Source: Acidimicrobiaceae bacterium RAAP-2 (GTDB taxonomy: Bacteria > Actinomycetota > Acidimicrobiia > Acidimicrobiales > RAAP-2). Taken from it: a stretch of DNA of 55,167 nt. Position numbers and translations under genes: made by a program. The notes beneath the pieces are model-generated. The model did not search any database. It was not told the DNA's origin and saw only the letters and a program-made list of their open reading frames with translations. The stretch is taken from assembly GCA_001443545.1 (NCBI GenBank), contig LMAD01000013.1, positions 1 through 55,167 of the forward strand, read 5' to 3'. Shown in pieces: positions 26,881-34,643 of this stretch. Numbering within the stretch: position 1 is the first letter of the stretch; every line of letters starts with the position of its first letter.

Positions 26881-27791
26881 ACGCGACCGTCCGCGAACTC
26901 GTCCGCGACTCGGGCGTCGACGTTTCGGACGTCGAGCGCGTGGTCGAGGTCGCCCTCGGAGAGGACCTTCGCTTCGGCTCCGACGTCACGAGCGAGGCGA
27001 CGATCCCGCGAGACCGAACGGCTCGAGCCCGCGTCGTCTCGCGTGCGTCTGGTGTCGTCTGTGGCCTGGCGGTCGCGCTCGCCGTCCTCGACGCCGTCCG
27101 GTTCCCCGTCGATCACGCCACCCTCATCCACCGCGACGGCGACGCGATCGCCCCGGGCGACTCCGTCCTCGAGCTCGACGGCCCGATTCTCCCGCTGCTC
27201 CTCGCTGAACGAACCATGCTCAACCTTCTGTCCCACCTGTCGGGCATCGCCACGGCGACGAGCGAGTGGTCCCGAACCTTGGCCGGCACGGGCTGTGAGG
27301 TTCGCGACACGAGGAAGACGACACCGGGACTTCGAACGCTCGAGAAGTACGCCGTGCGGTGCGGCGGCGGGACGAACCATCGGCTGGGCCTCGGCGACGC
27401 CGCCCTCATCAAGGACAACCACATCGAGGCGGCCGGTGGAATCGCGGCGGCCGTCGCCGCCATCCGCGCACGCCACCCCGGCCTCACCCTGGAGGTCGAG
27501 TGTGACACGCTCGAACAGGTGCGCGAGGCGCTCGAGGCCCACTGCTCCTTGATCCTGCTCGACAACATGGACCTGGAGACCATCACGGCGGCCGTCGCGA
27601 TCATCGATGAGTCCCCGGCGGTGCGTATCGAAGTGAGCGGAGGGATGACGCTCGAACGCGCCCGGGCCGTCGCCCTCGCCGGTGTCGACTACATCGCCGT
27701 CGGCGCGCTGACCCACTCGGTCACGGCGCTCGACCTGGGGCTCGACGTGGAGTCCCCGCCACCGATCGAAGGGTCCCGATCCCGTCACTGA
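26877..27791 (+). CDS. nadC: Nicotinate-nucleotide diphosphorylase (quinolinate phosphoribosyltransferase)
   Basis: A 304-aa enzyme that converts quinolinate and PRPP to nicotinate mononucleotide. Motifs: GEDLRFGSDVTSEA, ERTMLNLLSHLSGIAT, the PRPP/quinolinate site DTRKTTPGLRTLEKYAV, LIKDNHIE, EVECDTLEQ, ILLDNM and VDYIAVGALTHS. The ATG overlaps the nadB stop (ATGA), completing a three-gene coupled operon. The C-terminus has a short extension (SPPPIEGSRSRH). Confidence 0.96.
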   Translation: MNATVRELVRDSGVDVSDVERVVEVALGEDLRFGSDVTSEATIPRDRTARARVVSRASGVVCGLAVALAVLDAVRFPVDHATLIHRDGDAIAPGDSVLELDGPILPLLLAERTMLNLLSHLSGIATATSEWSRTLAGTGCEVRDTRKTTPGLRTLEKYAVRCGGGTNHRLGLGDAALIKDNHIEAAGGIAAAVAAIRARHPGLTLEVECDTLEQVREALEAHCSLILLDNMDLETITAAVAIIDESPAVRIEVSGGMTLERARAVALAGVDYIAVGALTHSVTALDLGLDVESPPPIEGSRSRH

Positions 27792-27860
27792 CGAGGTCAC
27801 CGGGTTCGCACGACGGGGCCGCGTCCCACGCTCGGTGATCCGCGCCGAGGTCCCTGCCTG

Positions 27861-27877
27861 GTGGCGCGGTGCGCCAC
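27861..27877 (+). terminator. Compact GC hairpin downstream of nadC
   Basis: GTGGCGC (27861-27867) pairs perfectly with GCGCCAC (27871-27877) around a GGT loop, 70 bases past the nadC stop. No T tract follows. A plausible end of the nad transcript. Confidence 0.45.
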
Positions 27878-27967
27878 GCGATTCTCCGTCCCCCACGCGA
27901 CGGCCCGTGACGCGGGGGGTCCCGCTCACTAGTCTGAAACCATCCAATGTAGACACCGAGGTGCGTC

Positions 27968-28414
27968 ATGAGTGACCAGGAACCGGACAACCGCAGCGCC
28001 GTACGAGCGACGAACGACTGGAACGCGAAGATCATCGAAGAGTTCCGCGCCAATGAGGGGAAAGTCGGCGGCAACTTCGAAGGGGCGCCCGTGCTGCTCT
28101 TGCATACGACCGGCGCGCGGTCCGGCACGGAGCGGGTCAACCCCATGATGTATCTCAACGAGGACAATCGGATCTACGTCTTCGCCTCGAAGGCCGGCGC
28201 GGAGACCCACCCCGACTGGTTCCACAACCTTCGCGCGAACCCGCGCGTCTCGGTGGAATTGGGTACCGAGCACTACGAGGCAACGGCCGTAATCCTCGAC
28301 GAGGAAGAGCGGAGCCGGGTCTACGCCGAACAGGCGACCCGTTTCCCGGGATTCGCCGACTACCAGAGCAAGACGACGCGGGTCATCCCGGTGGTGGAGT
28401 TGGTCCGCCACTAG
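27968..28414 (+). CDS. Deazaflavin (F420)-dependent nitroreductase-family protein
   Basis: A 148-aa protein of the Ddn/FDOR-B type split-barrel family, which in Actinobacteria uses F420H2 to reduce quinones or other acceptors. Family features are seen in GAPVLLLHTTGARSGTERVN (about 38-57), PMMYLNEDNRIYVFASKAG, HPDWFHNLRANPRVSVELG and the closing RVIPVVELVR. The length is normal. F420 dependence is inferred from the family. The gene appears to stand alone. Confidence 0.9.
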   Translation: MSDQEPDNRSAVRATNDWNAKIIEEFRANEGKVGGNFEGAPVLLLHTTGARSGTERVNPMMYLNEDNRIYVFASKAGAETHPDWFHNLRANPRVSVELGTEHYEATAVILDEEERSRVYAEQATRFPGFADYQSKTTRVIPVVELVRH

Positions 28415-28539
28415 CGGCCGAGACAACGCTCGTCGGCTCGGTCGACGACAGCCGTAACGGTTGCGATCGATCTCGACCGGCACACGCCCCCAACGTTCTC
28501 GACACCGGCCCGGTCGTCGGCGCACTAGCGTGCCGACCC

Positions 28540-30126
28540 ATGGATCGAATACGGCGGTTCTGGGGTTGGGGGTTCGACGACGCCGGACTCACCAAGGACG
28601 AGGACCGCAGACTCGCCGAGCGGGTTCGCCCGTTCATGCCCGTCGCCGAGGCGCCCGTTGCCCCACCGACGATCGACGAGATCGGACTCGGTCCCGCAGC
28701 GCTCGCCCCGCCGTCGTCACTCGCACCGTGGTGCGAGGTCAGCGACCTCGCCCGAGCGAGCCACACCTACGGCAAGTCATTTCGAGATATCGTGCGAGCC
28801 CTCGAACGACGCTTCGAACGTCCCCCCGACGTCGTCGCCTCGCCGCCGGACGAGGCGGGCGTCGTGGACGTGCTGGACTGGGCCGCCACCGTCGACGCCG
28901 TCGTCATCCCCTACGGCGGTGGCTCATCGGTCGTCGGGGGCGTCGAGGCGCCCCCCGGCGACGACCGACCGGTCATCAGCCTCGACCTGGGCCGCCTCGA
29001 CCGCGTCCTCGAGGTCGATACTGTTTCGCGGGCGGCGCTGATCCAAGGCGGCGTCTTCGGACCGTCACTGGAAGAGCAACTGCGCCCGCACCGCCTCACC
29101 CTGCGCCACTACCCCCAGAGCTTCGAGGTCTCGTCGCTCGGCGGATGGATCGCGACGCGTTCGGGCGGGCACTTCGCCTCCCTGCACACGCACATCGACG
29201 ACTTCGTCGAGTCCGTGCGCGCGGTGACCCCCGCGGGGGTGTCGGAGTCGCGGCGACTGCCCGGTTCGGGGGCGGGTCCGTCCCCCGATCGACTCCTCAT
29301 CGGCTCCGAGGGAATACTCGGCGTCATCACCGCCGCGTGGATGCGACTGCAAGACCGCCCGACGTTCCGCGCTTCGTCGGTTGCGCGGTTCGACTCTTTC
29401 ACGGCCGGCGCGCGCGCCGCGCGCGCCCTCGCCCAATCGGGCCTGTGGCCGACCAACTGTCGGCTGCTCGACGCGGGCGAAGCCCTGATGACCGGAGCGG
29501 GTCGTGGCGACGCCCACCTCCTGCTCATCGCCTTCGAATCGGCCGACCATCCCGTCGACGGCCAACTCGCGCGCGCCCTCGAACTCGCGCGCGACTTCGG
29601 TGGCGTCGTCGATTCCCCTGAGGACGCGAGAGCGGTCGGTGCCGATGCCTCAGCCGCTTGGCGCGCCGCCTTCCTGCGGGCGCCGTACGTTCGCGACAGC
29701 TTGGTGCGGCTCGGCCTCATCAGCGAGACCTTCGAGACCGCCATCACCTGGGACCGGTTCGACCTCTTCGTCGAGCGGATCCGCCAGACGACCGAAGACG
29801 CGCTGCGTCGAGTGAACGCCTGGCCGGGCGTGGTCACCTGTCGGCTGACCCACGTCTACCCCGATGGCGCCGCCCCCTACTTCACGGTGCTCGCCCCCGG
29901 TGACGGACTGCGACGGCTGGACCAGTGGGGCGAGGTCAAGCGAGCGGTCATCGGCGCAATCGGATCCGGCGGGGGGACGGTGACCCACCATCACGCGGTG
30001 GGGCGCGATCACCGACCAGGCTACGACCTCGAGCGGCCCGAGCTTTTCGCCCAGCAGCTTCGCGCCGCCAAGCGAGCCGTCGACCCGACGTCGATGCTGA
30101 ACCCCGGCGTGCTCATCGACCCGTGA
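28540..30126 (+). CDS. FAD-binding oxidase, alkyldihydroxyacetonephosphate-synthase-like
   Basis: The 528-aa protein begins MDRIRRFWGWGFDD, a start typical of the AGPS-like branch of the vanillyl-alcohol-oxidase fold. The FAD PP-loop is VVIPYGGGSSVVGGVEAP (about 123-140). QSFEVSSLGGWIATRSGGHF and DRLLIGSEGILGVITAAWMR continue the FAD domain. The C-terminal VTHHHAVGRDHRPG matches the AGPS active-site His cluster. AGPS exchanges a fatty acyl group of acyl-DHAP for a fatty alcohol to form ether lipid; bacterial homologues may do this or oxidise other substrates. A TAGCGT hexamer lies 8 nt before the ATG. Confidence 0.83.
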   Translation: MDRIRRFWGWGFDDAGLTKDEDRRLAERVRPFMPVAEAPVAPPTIDEIGLGPAALAPPSSLAPWCEVSDLARASHTYGKSFRDIVRALERRFERPPDVVASPPDEAGVVDVLDWAATVDAVVIPYGGGSSVVGGVEAPPGDDRPVISLDLGRLDRVLEVDTVSRAALIQGGVFGPSLEEQLRPHRLTLRHYPQSFEVSSLGGWIATRSGGHFASLHTHIDDFVESVRAVTPAGVSESRRLPGSGAGPSPDRLLIGSEGILGVITAAWMRLQDRPTFRASSVARFDSFTAGARAARALAQSGLWPTNCRLLDAGEALMTGAGRGDAHLLLIAFESADHPVDGQLARALELARDFGGVVDSPEDARAVGADASAAWRAAFLRAPYVRDSLVRLGLISETFETAITWDRFDLFVERIRQTTEDALRRVNAWPGVVTCRLTHVYPDGAAPYFTVLAPGDGLRRLDQWGEVKRAVIGAIGSGGGTVTHHHAVGRDHRPGYDLERPELFAQQLRAAKRAVDPTSMLNPGVLIDP

Positions 30127-30182
30127 GACGCGACGGCGCCTAGTCGGCGGTGGGGGGCGCCGCACCACCTCGATCCCGCAAA

Positions 30183-30188
30183 TAGGGT
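30183..30188 (+). promoter_or_regulatory. -10-like element of the leader ORF / diguanylate cyclase gene
   Basis: TAGGGT ends 7 nt before the GTG of a 13-codon ORF, the same spacing seen at other probably leaderless genes in this window. No -35 consensus is evident. Confidence 0.35.
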
Positions 30189-30195
30189 GGTCATC

Positions 30196-30237
30196 GTGAG
30201 CGCCCCCTTCGACATTCAGCGGACGGATCGCCGATGA
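30196..30237 (+). CDS. Possible 13-codon leader peptide coupled to the MBL-GGDEF gene
   Basis: The frame reads VSAPFDIQRTDRR and stops at TGA 30235-30237, which overlaps the downstream ATG (30234) as ATGA. A -10-like TAGGGT lies 7 nt before its GTG. This would allow leaderless translation of the short ORF and re-initiation on the large gene, which has no Shine-Dalgarno sequence of its own. The peptide has no attenuator-like codon run. Could be chance. Confidence 0.35.
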   Translation: MSAPFDIQRTDRR

Positions 30238-31901
30238 CCCACGCACCCGCGACGTCGGACGCCGTCCACGGACCGGTCGAGATCGCGCCTCGGATCTGGT
30301 GGGTCGGCAACCTGATGATCGACGACCAGTTCCAGTGCCACAGCTACCTCATCGAGGCCGGCGACCAGTCGGTGCTGATCGATCCCGGCTCGATCATCAC
30401 CATCGATGGGGTGATCGCCAATGTCCAGCGGGTCGTCGAACTCTCCTCGATACGGTGGGTGGTCTGTCACCACGCCGACCCCGACGTCTGTTCGGGGCTG
30501 GCGCGCCTCGACGACCTGGTGAACCCCGACGCGCAGATCGTCACCGAGTGGCGGGCGGCCGCGTTGCTTCGCCACTACGGCTCGAAACTCCCCATGTACC
30601 TCATCGAAGATCACGGATGGTCCCTCGAGCTCGACGAAGGTCGCCGTCACGAGTTCACGCTGACGCCCTACCTCCACTTCCCGGGGGCGCTCAGCTCCTA
30701 CGAGACGTCCTCGAAGGCGATGTTCACCTGTGACCTCTTCGGTGGCTTCACCAACGGCCGATCACTGTGGGCCACCGATTCGTCGTACTTCGATTCGATC
30801 CGCAGCTTTCACGAGCACTACATGCCCAGCGGCGACATCCTGCGCGCGGGACTCGACCACCTTCGCCGACGCTGGCCCGACGTCTCGGTGATCGCGCCCC
30901 AACACGGCAAGGTGATCCCCGGCCCCCTGATCGATGAGATGTTCGAACGGCTGTCGAATCTCGAATGCGGGATATTCCTCATGGCCGAGGACGACATCCA
31001 CCTCGCGACGCTGCTGCGGGCCGCGTCGCTCGAGCGGGACCTCGCCCGAGCCATCTTGTCCACGTCGGACCTCGCCGAACTCGCCGAACGAGCGACGGCG
31101 CTGTTGCGAGAGAATCTCTCGGTCGAGCGGATCGAGGCCTACGTGCGCAGCGAGACCGAGGGGCTCTTGCGCTTCGCCCCGGACGAGCACTACGCGGGCA
31201 CCCCGGTCGAGGCGGTTCCCTTCGACGCGGGTACGCCGTTCCTCGACTTACCGGGTGACGACACCTCGCCCGCGATCCGGGTCTACCTCGTGCTGCCCGA
31301 AGGCGAGACGCTGCCCCGTCAGTTCGCCCGCGCCATGATCCAACTCAGCCGACCGATCCAAGTCGCCCTGGTCGAGCACCTCGCGCGACGCGCCGCAGAA
31401 CGCGAACGGGAACGGATCATGGCCGAGACCATGACGGACCCGTTGACCGATCTCGCCAATCGTCGGGCCCTGGGCGACGCGCGCCTGGCGAGCGATCCCA
31501 GCGCGATCCTCATGATCGACATCGACCGGTTCAAGTCCATCAACGACGAGTTCGGCCACGACGTCGGGGACGACGCGCTGCGCCAGGTGGCGACCGTGAT
31601 CCGAGCCAACATCCGGAGCCGATCGGACGTAGGCATCCGCTACGGCGGCGACGAATTCCTCGTCGTGCTCCGCGAGGCCGACGAGGCCCACGCGCTCGAC
31701 GTCGCCGAGCGGATCCGGCGTCAAGTCGAGCGGGTTCCCTCGACGGGACCACTCGCCTCGACCGGTATGACGCTCAGCGTCAGCGTGGGTGCCACCCTGC
31801 ACCAAAGCCAAGAGGATCTCGGGCTCAGCATCGCGCACGCCGACGAAGCGCTCTACCGGGCCAAGGCCGCCGGGCGAAATCGCGTCCACGCCACGTGGTA
31901 G
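30234..31901 (+). CDS. Diiron metallo-beta-lactamase-fold sensor fused to a GGDEF diguanylate cyclase
   Basis: The 555-aa protein has three parts. Residues 10-240 are an MBL domain of the flavodiiron/ODP type: metal ligand candidates are H80, D82, D84 (HADPD), H148 (LHFPG), D167 (FTCDLFGG) and H224 (PQHGK). The usual E is D82, and the His after D84 is Val85. Residues about 245-385 resemble a GAF-like or helical linker. Residues about 395-555 are a GGDEF domain with intact RYGGDEF (471-475) and DIDRFKSINDEFGHDVGDDA. The product-inhibition site (RxxD five residues before GGDEF) is not present in register (SRSD). It should make c-di-GMP, probably controlled by oxygen, NO or iron state. No TM, so cytoplasmic. 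Confidence 0.88.
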   Translation: MTHAPATSDAVHGPVEIAPRIWWVGNLMIDDQFQCHSYLIEAGDQSVLIDPGSIITIDGVIANVQRVVELSSIRWVVCHHADPDVCSGLARLDDLVNPDAQIVTEWRAAALLRHYGSKLPMYLIEDHGWSLELDEGRRHEFTLTPYLHFPGALSSYETSSKAMFTCDLFGGFTNGRSLWATDSSYFDSIRSFHEHYMPSGDILRAGLDHLRRRWPDVSVIAPQHGKVIPGPLIDEMFERLSNLECGIFLMAEDDIHLATLLRAASLERDLARAILSTSDLAELAERATALLRENLSVERIEAYVRSETEGLLRFAPDEHYAGTPVEAVPFDAGTPFLDLPGDDTSPAIRVYLVLPEGETLPRQFARAMIQLSRPIQVALVEHLARRAAERERERIMAETMTDPLTDLANRRALGDARLASDPSAILMIDIDRFKSINDEFGHDVGDDALRQVATVIRANIRSRSDVGIRYGGDEFLVVLREADEAHALDVAERIRRQVERVPSTGPLASTGMTLSVSVGATLHQSQEDLGLSIAHADEALYRAKAAGRNRVHATW

Positions 31902-31941
31902 GAACCCGAAGGGACCTGGTCCGCCGGTAGAGTACGTGCCT

Positions 31942-32385
31942 ATGGGCCAAACCGGATTCGTCAATGCCGTCTCATCGGGACTCCGTAACTACGTGAACTT
32001 TCGCGGTATCGCGTCACGCTCCCAGTACTGGTGGTTCATCCTTTTCGAGGTCATCGGTTCGGTGGTCTGGGGCGCGACTCGATTGACCGCCCTGACTACG
32101 ATCTGGACACTCGCCCTGCTGATCCCGTCGCTCTCGTGCGGCGTTCGTCGTCACCACGACGCCGGACGGTCGGGGTGGTGGCTGCTCACGGGGATCATCC
32201 CGTTCTGGGGACTCGTGCTGCTCCTCTACCCGACCAAGACGGTGAACAATCGCTATCGCCCGGGGTCGGGGCCACTCTCGGACGACGCGGTGGATACGTC
32301 GTTTCGGACCTGCGACCGGTGCGGCAAGATGCCTCTACCCGGCCAGCAGTACTGCACGGGCTGCGGCGCCCCGCTGAACCCGTGA
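31942..32385 (+). CDS. DUF805-family membrane protein with C-terminal zinc ribbon
   Basis: A 147-aa protein. The N-terminal GLRNYVNFRGIASRSQYWWF is the DUF805 hallmark, followed by about four TM helices (26-105) and RRHHDAGRSGWWLL. The C-terminus has a CDRCGK...CTGCGAP zinc-ribbon pair, a common tail on actinobacterial members. ATG 31942 is used; TAGAGT lies 8 nt before it, suggesting a nearly leaderless transcript. Function of the family is unknown. Confidence 0.87.
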   Translation: MGQTGFVNAVSSGLRNYVNFRGIASRSQYWWFILFEVIGSVVWGATRLTALTTIWTLALLIPSLSCGVRRHHDAGRSGWWLLTGIIPFWGLVLLLYPTKTVNNRYRPGSGPLSDDAVDTSFRTCDRCGKMPLPGQQYCTGCGAPLNP

Positions 32386-32422
32386 ACGTCACGGTGGGCG
32401 AGCGAGCACCAATACTGAGTCA

Positions 32423-33163
32423 GTGACCGATCCACTCGAACTCGACGGCGTCAGTCCCGCGGCGGCACCCGGGCCCCTGGCCCTCGTCGGCTCGGGCGAG
32501 TACCTCCCCATCATGGCGCCGATCGAGGCCGAGCTGATCGCTGGACGAACCCCCCGGTACGTCCAACTGGCGACCGCGGCGGTGCCCGACGGACCCGACG
32601 TCGTGCGCCGATGGCACCACCTCGGAGCCGAACAGGCGGACCGCCTGGGCGTCAGCCAAGTCGTCGTCCCCGTCGTCGATCGCCAGAGCGCCAACGACCC
32701 GGCGAACGTCGAACTCGTGGCGAACGCGGGGCTCATCTACCTCTCGGGGGGCAACCCAACCTTTCTCGCCGACACCCTTCGCGACACCGCAGTCTGGCGA
32801 GGAATCGTGACCGCGTGGCGCGCCGGGGCGGCCCTCGCCGGCTGTAGCGCCGGGGCCATGGCGCTGACGTCGTGGGTCCCCTCGCTTCGCCACCCGCGTG
32901 GCGGCGGTACGGTGGGCCTGGGGCTCGTGCCCCAGCTGCGCGTGATCCCCCACTACGACGCGTTCCTCTCGCGGATGCCCGACGTCGCCGCGCGCTTCTT
33001 GCTCCCCCACGACGAGGGGGTCACCCTGCTCGGCATCGACGAGGAGACCGCCCTCGTCGGCGGCCCCGCGACGTGGACGGTGCGCGGGCGACAGAGCGTG
33101 TGGCGCCTGGGCGCCACGTCACGCGACGAGTGGCGCGACGGTACCGTGGTCTCGCTGCCCTGA
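32423..33163 (+). CDS. Peptidase S51 / cyanophycinase-like protein
   Basis: A 246-aa protein with a class-I glutamine-amidotransferase-like fold. The nucleophile is Ser142 in ALAGCSAGAMALTS, and LIYLSGGNPTFLADTLRDT is the family's preceding strand-loop. IPHYDAF probably holds the His. S51 members cleave Asp-X dipeptides or cyanophycin; the substrate here is not determined. GTG 32423 follows AATACT by 6 nt, so it may be leaderless. Its stop directly abuts the stop of the convergent amidase gene (TGATCA). Confidence 0.85.
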   Translation: MTDPLELDGVSPAAAPGPLALVGSGEYLPIMAPIEAELIAGRTPRYVQLATAAVPDGPDVVRRWHHLGAEQADRLGVSQVVVPVVDRQSANDPANVELVANAGLIYLSGGNPTFLADTLRDTAVWRGIVTAWRAGAALAGCSAGAMALTSWVPSLRHPRGGGTVGLGLVPQLRVIPHYDAFLSRMPDVAARFLLPHDEGVTLLGIDEETALVGGPATWTVRGRQSVWRLGATSRDEWRDGTVVSLP

Positions 33164-34627
33164 TCAGCCCCGGGTCGGCGGAGGGAAGCTCGGTCGGTAC
33201 CGGTCGAAGCCGAGCGCGACCTGCGCTTCGAGTCGAGCGGCGACTTCGAGGATCCGCCACTCGGCGTGGGGACGCCCGATGAGCGCCGCGCCGATCGGCA
33301 ACCCGTGCACGAACCCGATGGGCACGCTCGCGATCGGCCAGCCGGCGATCGCCGGTGGGGTCGTGGCGACGCTCGCCGGACCTGGATGGCCGCCGACGAC
33401 GAGGTCGCTCTTCCACGCCGGCCCGTAAGCGGGGGCGAGCAACACCTCGGCGTCGAGCAGGGCGGGACCGAGACAGACGTCGCGCGCCCACGCGAGGTTG
33501 CGCGTTCGGGCGTTGGCGTAGGCCGAACCGGCGCGTCCACCCGTCGCGATCGCCTGGACGAAGAGGTCGTGGCCGAAGTAGGGCTGCTCGCGCCCGCGAT
33601 GAAGATCTTCGTAGGCGATGACCTCGGCGAGCGAGTGCACGCCGGGGCCGGGCCGATCGGCGAGGTACGCCGAGAGGTCGTCGACCAGTTCGCCGAGTAG
33701 CACGACGAGCTCGTCGTCGTTCTGTTCGGGACCGGGCTCGGGGACGTCTCGAAGGACCACGCTCACGCCCGACGCACCGAGGGCCGCGACGACGTCGTCG
33801 AAGTGGGCGTCGGTCGCGGGATCACCGGTGCGCCAATTGGCCGCCACCACGACCCGCGCCGGCGGCTGTTCGACCGGCGTCGTCGCGGACAACGCGGCGT
33901 AGAGCCTCGCGACGTCCGCGACGTTGCGGCCCATCGGTCCGGGACTGTCCTGGCTCGAGCTGATCGGCACGACGTAGGTCGCGGGCACGACACCGACGGT
34001 CGGCTTCAGTCCGACCACGCCGTTCACCGAAGCCGGGCAGACGATGGATCCGTCGGTCTCGGTCCCGACGGCCAGGGGGGCGAGGCCGGCCGCGAGGGCC
34101 GCGCCCGAACCCGACGACGAACCGCCGGCCGATCGGTCCAGGGCCCAGGGATTGCTCACGAGCCCCGCCGTGGCCGACCACCCGCTGGTCGAGCGAGCCG
34201 ACCGGATGTTCGCCCACTGACTGAGGTTCGTGCTCGCGACGATCACCGCACCGGCGGCGCGCAGGCGTTCGACGAGCGGCGCGTCGCGCGTCGGGCGCCC
34301 CACGAGCGCCGTGGAGCCGGCGGCGCCGGGCAGCCCGATCGCCTCGATGTTGTCCTTGATGACGATGGGCACCCCGTGCAGTGGTCCGAGGACGACCCCG
34401 CGGGCGCGCTGTTCGTCGCGTTCGGCCGCAACCGCACGGGCCCGGGGGTCGATAGCGGCGACGGCGTTGAGGGCGGTCGGCGACGTCGGCGCGTCGACCG
34501 CCTCGATCCGCTCGAGCAGGACGTCCAGCAACGCCAACGAGCGCAGGCTCCCTTCGGCGAACTGGGCGACCGTCTGACCGACCGACTGGTAGGCGAGCGG
34601 CGCACTCGTTTCGTGGGGGTCGGTCAT
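33164..34627 (-). CDS. Amidase-signature family hydrolase
   Basis: A 487-aa amidase with the Ser-cisSer-Lys triad: Lys91 (PIVIKDN), cis-Ser170 region (GGSSSGSGAA) and nucleophile Ser194 (GTETDGSIVCPAS, where most members have GGS). VVGLKPTVGVVP and the C-terminal GWPIASVPIGFVHGLPIGAA are typical. ATG 34627 has AAGGAG 7 nt upstream; the longer open frame lies inside the neighbouring gene. It begins 16 bases after the alkyl sulfatase gene, so they are co-transcribed. Substrate unknown; a GatA role is unlikely because gatB and gatC are absent. Confidence 0.92.
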   Translation of the reverse strand: MTDPHETSAPLAYQSVGQTVAQFAEGSLRSLALLDVLLERIEAVDAPTSPTALNAVAAIDPRARAVAAERDEQRARGVVLGPLHGVPIVIKDNIEAIGLPGAAGSTALVGRPTRDAPLVERLRAAGAVIVASTNLSQWANIRSARSTSGWSATAGLVSNPWALDRSAGGSSSGSGAALAAGLAPLAVGTETDGSIVCPASVNGVVGLKPTVGVVPATYVVPISSSQDSPGPMGRNVADVARLYAALSATTPVEQPPARVVVAANWRTGDPATDAHFDDVVAALGASGVSVVLRDVPEPGPEQNDDELVVLLGELVDDLSAYLADRPGPGVHSLAEVIAYEDLHRGREQPYFGHDLFVQAIATGGRAGSAYANARTRNLAWARDVCLGPALLDAEVLLAPAYGPAWKSDLVVGGHPGPASVATTPPAIAGWPIASVPIGFVHGLPIGAALIGRPHAEWRILEVAARLEAQVALGFDRYRPSFPPPTRG

Positions 34628-34643
34628 CTCACTCCTTTGCGCT

